Both the position numbers and the translations under genes were made by a program. Below the pieces are notes generated by a model, which was given only the letters and a program-made list of their open reading frames with translations, was not told the DNA's origin and made no database searches. Shown in pieces: positions 44,146 through 55,831 of a stretch of DNA of 64,000 nucleotides (the first letter of the stretch is position 1; every line of letters begins with the position of its first letter). Origin of the DNA: Agaricus subrufescens (lineage: Eukaryota > Basidiomycota > Agaricomycetes > Agaricales > Agaricaceae); contig CM057059.1 of assembly GCA_029945375.1 (NCBI GenBank), forward strand, positions 3,844,001 through 3,908,000, written 5' to 3'.

Positions 44146-45359
44146 ATGTCCAAGCCTCGGAAAACAGCCGTCTTTCCCGTCCTCTCTTTAGCGGCCCTCC
44201 AGTTGTCGGGGGTAACAGCGCAGACCACAGACGCTGTCTGCTTGCCATACTTTGATTGGGTGAAGCATAATCATGCACGACAGGATTACTGAGCTCAATT
44301 TTGCGTCAGTTATTCAATTCTCAACATCAAAGTCCATGCGTAGTGGGCTCAAGTCTAATAGCTGTGTGTCACGGGGGCTGTGAGGATATCTTGCCTTCTC
44401 ACTGACATGTTTTTAATCATTATATTAGCGTTCAATGTCCAATCTCTCCCAAGTGGTGATCATTACATTGGACCCTCGTCCGTTCTTAACGCGACCTTGT
44501 GTGAATGCAATACTGTGGCTTACTCTTTGATGAGCGGTTGCGCCGCTTGTCAAGGTCGTTCTTACCTTTTGTAAGTATATCGAGATGGACATGGGACGGT
44601 GATCGATTTTCATATTCGCGGTATTTAGATGGAGTGAATGGACTGCCAACTGTCCGAGTGTCAGTGCTGGGTACGTTTTCCTTCTCTCATGCATTGCCGG
44701 TCAATCATATTTCATACCATCTTCGCAGCTTCACAGAGCCTCTACCTACAGGCTTGCACGTACCTGGTTGGGCTTACCTAGATCCTCGAGTGAGTCTTGC
44801 CGCTACTTTTAAACACACCGATCAATGAACGGGCTGCATGGTGCGTTAAGCCTTCAAATACCTTTGATATTATTAAAGCTCAGAAAAGCGTCAGTAAGTA
44901 ACCTTTGAACCCCAGATATATGTTTTTTATGATAAAACTCTAATAGATCTATCCGAATCTGTCGTTCTCCCTTCTCCTACCTCCACAAGTAGTCTCGCCA
45001 AGCCCACGAAATCGAAGACGCCTTCTCAGCGTCACACTGCAACCAGTGCAGATAGCACGGCTACCGATGCCAGCCCAGCTAGTACATCCAACCTTACCGA
45101 TACCAATGTCACCCCAAGCAGCAATCACACGAAGATGATTGTTGGGGTAACTATAGGTGTAGTGGTTGGAGGGCTCGCCCTACTAGGCCTCCTTGCATGG
45201 TTTATCCGATCCCGCCTGATAAAGAAAGAAGATATGGTTCAGGTATCTTCACCTATAGAGGTAAAGATGCCAAGTGCAAGCAGCGGGAATTCCAATGATG
45301 GTCCACGTGTGGTGATAGACGATTATGACAAAAACCCACCTTATCGGCACGATGTGTGA
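44146..45359 (+). CDS. mushroom-type single-pass membrane protein with Cys-rich ectodomain
   Basis: ATG at 44146 gives a signal peptide (FPVLSLAALQLSGVTAQ). Exons then encode VCLPYFDW, SPCVVGSSLIAVCHGG, FNVQSLPSGDHYIGPS with LCECNTVAYSLMSGCAACQG, WSEWTANCPSVSAG and GLHVPGWAYLDPR. This Cys/Trp pattern I recall from a large family of anonymous agaricomycete surface proteins. A Thr/Ser stalk is followed by a Gly/Val/Leu-rich span (MIVGVTIGVVVGGLALLGLL) and a basic anchor IRSRLIKK. The junction after VCLPYFDW was not resolved: the direct reading meets a stop and no clean GT donor fits the next phase. The exon between GLHVPGWAYLDPR and ESVVLPSPTS is also unclear. The gene may therefore be damaged near its 5' end or use an unusual splice site. 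Confidence 0.7.
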
Positions 45360-45697
45360 TGGTATAAAGGTCCCTATCACATTCACCTCCTGATACCTCT
45401 GTACGTATCCCGTGATCGTGGCCCCCACTCGCAACTAATAAATTTTTGTAGGTTACCGCCAGCAGATATGTATGGCCCAAAAGTTGAATTATTCGTACTT
45501 TAACCCTCTCAGAACTTTTTTCGCAACCACCCATTCCAATCAACACATTCTTTGTTTCTTTGTTTACGTTCTACGAGAACCTAAATTGTTCACTGATGCT
45601 AATTCGATAATTATATAATTACAAGGTATAGCATGCCAGTACACAGATTTACTGTGGTTCCTTCCTTGAATGTTTAAGTTATCTGTATCAAGCCGTT

Positions 45698-47956
45698 TTA
45701 CAACTCGTCCGGGGGCAAGTTATCGTAGATAGGGCAAAGTTGGTCCCACGCAGCTGCAACAGATTGAGCGAACTGTCGATCGAGAAACCAACGAATCCCT
45801 TACCTGGGTGTGTGGAGTTTTGGATTGTATCAGGATCCTCTGCAAATACGATGGCTAATCCACTAAGCGAGGGACAGATCAGATTCATTGTGATGTCCTT
45901 AAAGGTAGAGAGCGCTTACACTTCCAAGTGCCAGTCAATGTGACTGAGTTTCGATGGAACCTGCTTTAGCATACATGTCCTTCAGAAAGCGTCGAAATCA
46001 TACCAATGGAAAATCCAAGGTCCGGGATTGTCAGTAGTAAAGCGGATCGTAGTATTATCAGTTGTTAATTTTCCGGTATTGACGACATCTCGTTTGACAG
46101 GATTGTTCCAGTTGAGTGTGTCGCTACCTGCGCTTTGAACGACATCGAAGGTATGCTAAACAGAACAATTGTTATAACAAGGAGAGAAAAATTTAGAACT
46201 CGCTTACACCGTGCAAGTGGAATGGGTGCTAGCAAAAATGTCCATTATTCATTGTCACTTGTGATGTCCAGATTTGACTCACGGGAGCACCGCCAGACCC
46301 ACCTGGAATGGTAACCTCGATTACAGCATTCCGAGGAAGGACATACACACTTCCGGGTGGTAGAAGATCCTGTGCTGTCTTTGTGCCGCTGAGAATTTGA
46401 AGAAGAACAGGAGCAGTAGGGGGGACAAATTTAGCGCCGTTCACTGTCAAAGTGTTTGGGGGAATGAAATCAATGTCGAGGAAGAGATTGACATCTGCCT
46501 CTCCAAGGGTGTGATTGCCGGGTACACTTGTACTCCCTAACGCGTGGAGGTTACTCTCGTCCAAGCGATTGCTAAGAGGGCCGATTTCGGTTGTGGGATC
46601 AGAGTTGTCGGCGCCCGCATAACGAAGGATGGCGGAGTTAGTGCCACCAACGAAACCCTGGGGACCATTGCTCGCATTAGCACGGATCCAGTAGTTACCT
46701 TTATCTTGGTTTGCATTTAGGACAACAGAGTAACGTTGACCAGCATAAATCTCTAGCGAATCGACAGTCAGAGGGTCGGTATTTACACCGTCAGCTTCAA
46801 TGATGGTCTGCGTTCGGTGAGAAGACGGGTTCACCACAGGTGGAAAGGTGGACTGACCAAATCGTGACCATCGATAGAAAATGTATAGAATGGATCACAA
46901 GAGATGGACACAAGACGGAGTCGATACTTCTTTCCTTTTTCAACGTTGACAACGGCCAGTGGGGTGGCAGGACCTTGAGAGTAACGACCTAGTCCATTGA
47001 TGAGAGTAGAGAGCTCTGCAGGAAAGGTCCCGGATAAGTCCTTCGCTGAAGCATGGTACCTTCCAGAAGGTGAATGAGGATAAATGGGACAAATGTTCTT
47101 AACGTACCAATCAGCAAGCACAATGACAGTGTCGTCTAGGAGGTGAAACGTGAGTTACTAATGAATGAACATAATCTGTTTGATACAGACCATCGTCCAC
47201 ATCGTATCTGTAAATAGCGATGCTCGCATCAAGAAAGACAATGTGTCATAACAGAGATAAAACTCACAGAGAAGCATGAGGGTCATTGTCATCGCGGATG
47301 ACAAATGCACCGCGGAGCCCATCACAATATTGTGTGGCTTGATTACGTTTAGCGTTTCGGTGCGTGTGAAATAATATACAATATTGAGTCGACTTACAAT
47401 AATGAGAATGATACCAGAAGGTTCCTGCTTGGTCTGGGACATGGAAGTCATACAAGAACGAATTATCTGGTGCGATTGGACATTGTGTGACTCCGACAGG
47501 TCCATCTGCCCAACTAGAACCAGCTTGGAAAAGCCCATGCCAATGCTTCGAAGCCGAATAAGAAAACCGTGCAGAATCCAGATGATTTACTATGGCTTAC
47601 AACGCTCGTGCTCCGTAGCATAGATGTATCGGTGAGCTGATTTATCAGGTTAATCTGGAAGTGGTCACCCTAATCCCATACTCAGTCCAGTCTCTATTGA
47701 GCACAAGTTCTCAAATACCTTTTTGCCGGTGATCAGAGGACCAGGAAAGCCAAGGTCAGACGGACTAGAACCAGCAAGGACAGTCCTGTAGACGTCGATT
47801 CATAAAGGAAATTCTCTCATCCACGATCACCAGTACTTACGAGCGATTGAATCCATCCGGTGCGAGGATTTTGTTGCCAACGTAAAAGTCGGTGACAGGC
47901 CCTATGCCAGCAAGAGCGACAGCGGCAAAGGATTGAAGAAGAACGAAACGCTTCAT
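45698..47956 (-). CDS. laccase (multicopper oxidase)
   Basis: ATG at 47956 starts a secreted protein ([20 protein letters not shown]). About ten short introns interrupt it and the stop is at 45698-45700. All four copper signatures are present after splicing: L1 STSVHWHGLFQ...[13 protein letters not shown]2 GTFWYHSHY | [11 protein letters not shown]3 HPFHLHG | HTFDVV and L4 HC | HIDWHLEV | GLAIVFAED. The residue ten after the L4 Cys is Leu, as in Eggert class 2 laccases. The second domain holds [18 protein letters not shown], and the C terminus is [16 protein letters not shown]. It oxidises phenols outside the cell and reduces O2 to water, supporting lignin breakdown, pigment formation or detoxification. 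The exons join without stops, so it looks functional. Confidence 0.95.
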
Positions 47957-50900
47957 GCTTGGGTGGTCCGCTAGGATTCTGGGGATATACCTCCCTCGCT
48001 CTCCTACTTATAACCATCTCGGGTTAACATCACTCTCATTCCTTTGTCGGGCATTTCGGCAGTAACAAAAAGGAGTAAGGAATTACTCTGAAATCTCAGA
48101 TTCATTGAATCTGAGGTGAGTAATCGAGACCATGACCGTTCCTGGGAGTGCGGCTTTTTTTTTTCATCATCGGTGGACAGGGTCCCGAAGGTATGTGAAT
48201 GGCCTGCGGAAGACATACGAGGATAAGAAATTTCCTTGGCCCGCAATGTAAGACACACATTTCACGCGATCGACCGCACGATCACTACCAGTGTTTAATA
48301 ACATTTGGGTATACATCAGACTTACGTAGGAGAGCGTATGGAAGGATGGATTTGCCTTATCTGGCGGAAATATTTCGAATCGACATTGATTCCCTCGTGA
48401 GAAGGAAATACCACCCCGCACAAATGGCGCAAACGTTCAAATGGGGCTATAAGTTATGCGAGATTATAAGTATCTCGACTGAAGAGAATTCGGCAAACCA
48501 CATCTCTGCCATGTTCCTCAGACATATCTGTGTCTCGATTGCACTCTTCGTCGTTGCCGCTACCGCTGCAGTAAGGTTCTTTATTCTAAATAACTTGAGC
48601 CTTATTCAAGTAGTAATCATACAGAGCCCTATGTTATTAACTCAAGATCAGGTATTCAATACGGTAGTCGACAATTCTCTTACTGTTGCCACTAGGACGG
48701 TCGTCTGGACGTAAGCACTTGACGGAATCCAGTTAATTAAGCCACTAATCTGAGAGACTTGCTTTAGCCAAAGTGCTAGTATCACTACAACCCAGCGCCC
48801 CCTAGATGTTACTGGCTCTGCTTGATGAGCTGGACTTTCTTGTAGAATAAGTAATAAATTGTAAAGAGTGTCAATGCAAACATTGCCAATTCCTGAATCG
48901 AATCGAGTCATTTGATCCAGGATCGAGATCTCGTCCGATACATAGGTCCGAGATTGATCTAATGATCTCATCAGGCACCGAGACTTGCACGTCGAGATAC
49001 TGGTCCCGGTTCAATATATGGAGGATGAGAGTAAAGTGTGTTTGTAGGAGCATGCGGCGAGTAAACATCTCAACTTTGGCTTGTCGACGTAAAGTTAGGC
49101 TTCTCAACTCTCAACATTACTTGCCTTCAACGCTAGACTCTCAACGCAGCGATCTGCCTTCCGCCACTAGACGACGTACAATGATACAACATCTAATCCT
49201 GTATCTGAGAAAATGGCAAAACTCTGTGAGCATTTGTAATGAATCTCAACTGCGAGATTTTTTTCTCGTTCGGCCTACGGCATGACAACAAATTATGACA
49301 CTTTGAAAAATTTTAACCCAACAATAGCTGATACGTTCCGGAGATCTTTCTATCCTGGATTGTCGTTCTAAAACATTAGTTTCCGTGTGAACAGTGCGAA
49401 AGTCGTGGGATGCGACGATGATACAGTATAAGGTACATGGAATTAGCATGAAGTATAAGCCCGGATTTGGCGCGGCCGAATCTAGGTGGATACCAAATCA
49501 GCGAGTCAGAGAGAGTAAAACAAGACAAAGTCTGATTTGTAAATAGCTGATACCTCTATTTATGATTCGGGGTTGACTACAAATCGATTCGATTCGGACT
49601 TAGTACTCTGGTAAGCCTTAGTCATTTCCCGCTCTTCCGACATACCCACATTGCTTCAATGATCGGAACTTAGGGTAATGCAGTAAATTACTGAAATTTC
49701 GAGCCGGTCTACCATGGAAAATCTGACCCATCCGGTAGTGGGTCCCAAATCATACTTCTGAAGACACCCAAGAAGGTTGCACCAACAAATGAGACATTTA
49801 GGAACTTACTTCGAAACTTCCTTTGACCAATTAGGACTTCGATAATTGATGGTAAATATCATCCCTAAAAAAATCTGAAAAAAATACATTGATCATCTAG
49901 CCACGTATAATTATCGACCCTGGGAAGGCGCGATAAGCCTGGGATTTCTCATGTGGAGTTCATCAAGGCTATCCCTGAGGTTAAATTGCCCTGTCCATTG
50001 CGGTTAACGCTATCGTATGATGCAGTGGATAACAATCTTATTCTTATATGTAGAGCAATAGTCCGTCATTTCCCTCAGTGTGGCGTGCCGAACGTTCAAG
50101 ATATTCTATTACTAAATGGAAGTATGCGTTACGGTAGCGTCTGAATAGGAAAACAGGAGTACTAAGCCCCTCCGTTCGCTACGTATCTTTTTTGACCGTA
50201 CATCTTTCTCAACTCGCCGAAAATTTCCCGAGCAATTTCAGACTATGTCTCACGTTTATTGAAATAATTCGAAGTTAATAAATTTGTGCGGTATCAGCAA
50301 CCAACCCGAGTAGTGCCGACTAGACACGTTTACCGGCCTCGAGGGACGCGACAACCTCGAATAACAATTTTGGCAGAAGGTTTGATCGGTGATTACGTAC
50401 GACCGTCGTGAGCCTCATGGTACATTGTATTTGTCACCCTGGTGTGACAATGCTGAGTGTACCACCTACCGGAATGAATCGACGGCGATATGAATCAATG
50501 TGCGAGTTGCCACAGAACTGACTTCTGCCGGAGTGCTCGGCGGTGAGGTCGGATTCCCGTGTTTCGAGGATTGATGTAATGATGAGGAGGTTGTGCAGAG
50601 GCGCGCATGCGTGATCTTCAAACCGATCCAACTGTTCTGGTGAGCGCGAGGATCGTCGAAAACGAAAATATTTCATCAGCTCCTGGACAGACGGCCGGGT
50701 TAAGTTCGAAACATCCATTTACCGGTAATCCAAGACCTTCCAAAACTGAAAATACTGTCCCCTGACAAACAGCTACAGGGTCTTCCAAGCCTTTTGCTTC
50801 AAGAACGATGGCAGGCGGCTTGTTTCGACCGATAACCAATACAGTGGGCATAAGGGGAAAGTCGAAAGATCAGTTTGATATGAGCCTAGCGAGTCAGGGA

Positions 50901-53740
50901 AATCAGACTAAGTGACTCGATTGTATACGATACAGTCAATAAGTCTGGACCGCTGAGGTACAAACGAGAAAACACAGCAGTGCTCTAGTGATAGATCTGC
51001 GAACAAGGCACTCCTATCTATTCAACGATATCCTACCCTATACGACTTTACCACGATGGGTCGGTCTCGGGATATCAGGTGTATGGGATGCAGGAAAGTC
51101 CTGCTCTTGATCACTAGTGGGGTTATAGGAGGCCAGTGTGAGACTGGTGAAACTAAGTATAACCCTGATCACCGTAAGAATCTACAAAAGTCATTTTGGA
51201 TCAGGCTTATTAAAAAATCATTTTTTACTTGTGTATGTATTTGTTGTCTGAGTAGCAAAAATACCGCCAAATGATTTAGCCACACCCGACGATCTTTTCG
51301 CGTTCGTAGGTGAAATCGCAATATGTGGCGGCAATAGCCTTGAGGTGATAAATTAAGTATATATCAAAGGAGCATTGATTAGTAGTGAGGTTATTGTAAG
51401 CCGATGCCATTACATACGTACCCGAGATTATGCCGAGAGTTAGGAGATCGAATGCTAAAGTGCTAGGGGAGGAACGAGGATGTATTATCACAACCCAACG
51501 TTGTGCCCCCTGCTCCAGCTTCCATCACCTACCTCACTTCAGAGTTCAATCTCGTTGTGTAATTCTATTTCAATTGCCTCCTCTTAGTGTATTGACTTCA
51601 CTAGACCCAGGCTGCGACGGACGTAAACGCTTGTAATTTAAATACTGAGTTTCATTTCTATGCCTTACGCGCAAGGGTCGTCTGGGAAATGCAGTGTAGT
51701 CGTTCCCCTACTGGACCTACCAACAGGCTTCATGTAGAAATTGTTTGCAATTTTTCTCCTTCGCCTGATCCTTGTATCAAAATAATCAGTTATTACTACA
51801 TTGACCACGATCATGCATTCTCCGATTGCATTATGCGACATTGCTAGGATTTTTTTTCCACTTACTACTCAAACCCTACTTTCTTTAGTTCTTCAAACGA
51901 ATGAAGGTGAGAACTGCACAATGCGATAGAACAGGGAGGCCCGAGGAATGACCTGGGTACGTTCCCTGCTCCTACTTCAGGCTTTTTCCCCTTAATTGAC
52001 ACTCACCACTCCATGGCCGCGTCTGAAAATCCCAGAGAGAATCGACAGCAGTTAGTTGCTACTCCGTAGGCAGGGTGATGACTGTAGAGATAAAATGAAC
52101 CTAAATGACTGGATTAAAAGAACGAAGAGATCGGCCTCGGTAACTAAGTACTAGCGACGAGAAGTCACAAGCCTACCATTCCGATCATTTTGGCAACTCA
52201 GAGGGAGAATTAATAGTGATGAAAGAAAGCAATGATGGTTCTTACAATGAGGATGGTGAAGTCAAGGTTTAATTCAAAGCACCGCGCTCTGCAAAAATTC
52301 ATGAAGTATGGGAGGAAGATGAAGTCAAGCAATACAAAAACGCCAAAGGAGTACTATTATCATCATTATTATTACCTAACATTATTCTACGAGTGATCCA
52401 CTTTAATCGAGGCTCTATGGCGAAATCGACATGCGTTAGTGTGTTAGTGCAGTGATAAAGGCCGTTATGTTATGTAATGGGCAGAAGCTCATCGTTATCC
52501 TTAAAAGCCCGTGCCTAAGGCAGAAACTTGTAACCAGACGCTGCTTTCATTCGCGTGTTTTAATTATATTATGCTACGTGCTTCCCGCAAATTAAGCACT
52601 CAGTGCTAATGCGTTGTCGGTGCCTTAGAGTTTAGGGTCCGTACATATCCCATCTATACAAACTCGGTTCCAATGTGGTTGTTGAAATCTCTTAACATAA
52701 CTAATCTACTATATGGCCTCTTATCTTGCGATAATTGACCAGCCCTTTTTCTTGAAAAGCTTTCTTGGTGTCACGTCATCTATGCAGTCATACACGGATC
52801 AAGGATTTATCAGTGGCATTTCACGTCAACCCTTTTTGTCCAGCTTTTGATGGTCCTACTGGTGTCCCTGGGGGTCAATGAATGTGTACAATTGCTACAA
52901 ATACTGCTCAAGACTAGCACCGCTGTTTGAATGGAGTGAGATTAGATGTTGGCCCATCAAGGCGATCGACATCAGGCTCGTGGCTCTACTAGCGTTGACA
53001 ATGTTCAACATCAGCTCCTTCCGATCGCCGACATGCATGACATATACGTACAGTGGGCTGCATCATCAAAAAGGGCTGCATCACCAAAACGCCGGGTGGC
53101 TATGCAAATATTGGCAGGCTATCGCGGGCCTCTTGAATAAACTTAGAGTTGAATGCGTAGCAAGTGTTAATATTCGCCGTCAGTAAGATAAAAAAACTAC
53201 CAACCCGTAACGCGTGAACATAGTTGGGGTTGCATGCCACAAAGCTGAAACCGAGATACTAACGGACCAATAAACCTCAACACATGTAATCGGTAGTTTG
53301 AACCCACCAAAGGTATCATATCAGGACTTGCTAACTTATACAGCAATTGCCGGTTTGCTTTGTGGACAACATATCATCCAAGATGATTCTGGGCTCAAGA
53401 AGCTCAGAATTTGCACAGGTATGCCCACTAGAAGGTTCTGCGCTACGTTGTTGGATACCACATCGGGGACTCAATAAACCCGGTAGATGCGTCGCGGCCC
53501 TAATTACCATCAAGACTTTAACCGGCAGTGATGCTAGTAGTCGATCGTCAGAACTTTCTCGACTGACTGTTGACAACAACAATCCCTGGCATTTAGCACA
53601 GCTTTAGCGTGTAGCTTTACTACCGGATAAACAGAACTTTTTCACGAACCCTGAACCGGTATGCACTATAAGTATATAGAGAGATTTTTGTGGTTCCAGA
53701 TAATCCAAGAGATTGCAAAAACTTCTCTCTGCTTGTTTCC
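47957..53740. other. 5.8-kb gene-poor stretch
   Basis: I find no convincing gene here. A short signal-peptide-like frame at 48511 is listed separately. The T-rich run at about 48154-48164 lies in the laccase upstream region. Confidence 0.4.
48511..48714 (+). CDS. weak candidate: tiny secreted peptide
   Basis: MFLRHICVSIALFVVAATAA is a good signal peptide. A gtaagg...cag intron could join it to an exon ending TVATRTVVWT and TAA at 48714, giving roughly 50 aa. There are no cysteines in the mature part and no family match, so it may be a truncated relic of a secreted-protein gene. Confidence 0.22.
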   Translation: MFLRHICVSIALFVVAATAAVRFFILNNLSLIQVVIIQSPMLLTQDQVFNTVVDNSLTVATRTVVWT

Positions 53741-54253
53741 ATGTTTTCTAAAGCCGTAAGTCGGATACCTTGCTAGAGGATATTACATTCAACTGATTTC
53801 TGATATAATTAGCTTCTTGTTACTTCTGCTCTCGTTGCCTTCGCGGTGGCTCAACTGCCCGTTCCCACTTGTTACCAGGGGTCTGCTACGTCCGGTCGTC
53901 CTGCCACCGACTGCACAGTTTGTGGAAGATTTCTGCGACTCTGCAGCCTTTGTCTCTGTATGTCAACGTTTGTTGCAACTAGATTATAACTTTATATTAC
54001 TCTTCCAGGCGCGTGTTCACGATTCCATTGGTCAGTGTTACAATTTACCCGAAAATAGAGTTTGTGAGTATCATTATATTACTTATCGTGCCTGCCGACA
54101 CCCTTTGATAATAACACATAGGTGATTTCGTTGCGTGGAACACTTTGCCCCAGCGGCGCTGGAGCGCCCACAGCAAGCAATTGCAAAGCCGTCTTATATA
54201 ACGTCATATCTCATTGCGCTGTAGTAAATTTTATTAATTCGAATTGTTGGTAA
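53741..54253 (+). pseudogene. relic of a Cys-rich small secreted protein gene
   Basis: The first exon MFSKA and the next (LLVTSALVAFAVAQ) give a signal peptide, followed by VPTCYQGSATSGRPATDCT. The continuation FVEDFCDSAAFVS lies in another frame (one extra base near 53922). Then come exons ARVHDSIGQCYNLPENRV | CDFVAWNTL, and after a second extra base near 54150, SGAGAPTASNCKAVL and SHCAVVNF. The order of Cys, FC, GC(Y/F)N and CDF.AWN matches a secreted family common in mushrooms as I recall it. Splice sites between the pieces are normal. Two +1 shifts and a shortened C terminus argue for a dead copy, unless the assembly has errors. Confidence 0.55.
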
Positions 54254-54853
54254 ACAATTGCTGACAACCAGTGTAGCAAGGTGGCTTTGGGTAATTTGAG
54301 CCTAACTTGTATATACGTTTAATATTGACATCAACAAGAGGCAGTGTACTCAGGGGGTTCACGGTGGGTCATGGGAATTGGGAAGTGTAATTGGGGGGTG
54401 TCAACAACCGTCCGAGTCGATAAATTCCTGGAACTGCCCGCCGTCCGGTCATGAGACTTATTACCTCAGACATCTCAGGCTGTCATTGCAGCTACTGTTC
54501 AGAAGTAGACTGATATTTTCCACTCCCATAATGAATTTTAAGTGTTCCACTCTTGGTGCTGATTATCTCTATATCATGTTGTAATTTAGGATATATAGCC
54601 CTTGTAGGGCTCTTATTGAATATATTCCCTTTCATTTTGAACATACTAGGTGAGACTAAGCTGACCCCTTGACACAGGGGCAAGTTTTGTGCTGTGTGGC
54701 CACTTGTAACAGGGCCAATCGTTGCGACCTGTGATATAAGAATAGTTCGGACATCGTGTTATATTACTTTCCTGTGTGTCAGTGTGATATTAATCGGAAC
54801 TCAAGGCATTGCTTACTTAATATATTGAACTCGAGCCATGTTCTCTCCCCATC
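54254..54853. other. intergenic, nothing recognised
   Basis: AT-rich sequence without an exon chain precedes the next gene. Confidence 0.4.
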
Positions 54854-55711
54854 ATGTCGTCCACAATGAACACCCCACTTTCCTACATGTCCATTTCCGC
54901 ATCCCTCATAGACAATGGAAGGAGCTTTGAGGTATATGAACTTTTTTACGTCGGCCATGCACAACTCGTACTAACTCACAACCACATTTACCTGTTTGGG
55001 TGATTGATTTAAACCTAGGAAGTACGGATAGACGATTATATTCAGGCGTATAGGACTACTGGCCAACCGCCCAAGTGCGTGCCACAGGTACCTAGTGGAG
55101 ATATGGAGAGATCATCAATGGGTTTACCGCCGCTATTCAAACCTATATCTGAACATGATTCCGTATTAGCTGGTCATCCAAAAAAGAGTCCATTGTCACA
55201 CCGGGTTGCAGGATTCAACAATGGAACTGGAAATGAAGCTGGAGCTGTGAACACAGGAGGTGGGGATGTAGCGCGTAAGATTTTAGATCCGGGGGAGTTA
55301 CCAGAGTTTCACGACTTCAAGAATGCCAAAGTGGCGGGTGAGACCTTCCTTACGATATCTTGTTCAGAACAGTTTTCTGCGTTTAGCCCAGAGGTATGTG
55401 TTTATCGCCTTTTTCTACAAGGGTCTCATACGTGGTACTAATACAGTCTACATCATCTTCAAAAGGAATTAAGGTTTTACTCGCACAAGTACAGGTCTCG
55501 ACCAGAAGTTCTCCAATGCATCACTTCTAATCCAGAATTTTCGCAACACAGTTTCGAGGTGAGTTTTCTGACTCCACATCACTACGCGAACCCGCCGATT
55601 CTGAACATGAGTTTTTTTCCTTTTTACAAGGAATTGCGTGTCGTGTATATGTTGGCCGGAAAAGAACTTACTTCAGCTCAGATCATCGCGGCTTTGCGAG
55701 GACATTCTTGA
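54854..55711 (+). CDS. 208-aa protein with repeated FE|E-[LV]-R exon junctions
   Basis: Four exons (54854-54931, 55019-55393, 55466-55558, 55631-55711) are all joined in phase 0. It opens MSSTMNTPLSYMSISASL. Each intron falls inside the same local motif: RSFE | EVRIDDYIQAYRTTG, FSPE | ELRFYSHKYR and HSFE | ELRVVYMLAG. The SFEE-L-R-x-x-D-Y string is reminiscent of motifs in Nup98/Nup116-type nucleoporins, and GQPPKCVPQVP and LPPLFKP add Pro-rich spacers, but I cannot assign a family. No signal peptide or membrane span is present. A coding end is clear (RGHS then TGA), and the Spt7 gene begins immediately downstream in the same direction. Confidence 0.7.
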
Positions 55712-55831
55712 TGTTGGTCCGTCAAGTTGAACGCATGTGATGGCGTCGATTTAGGCACGGTGGCGAGTGGGATTGTCGAAATTATGTAGAACATAATTAT
55801 TCGTGTTTGGCATATGTTTTTGATATTGCAG

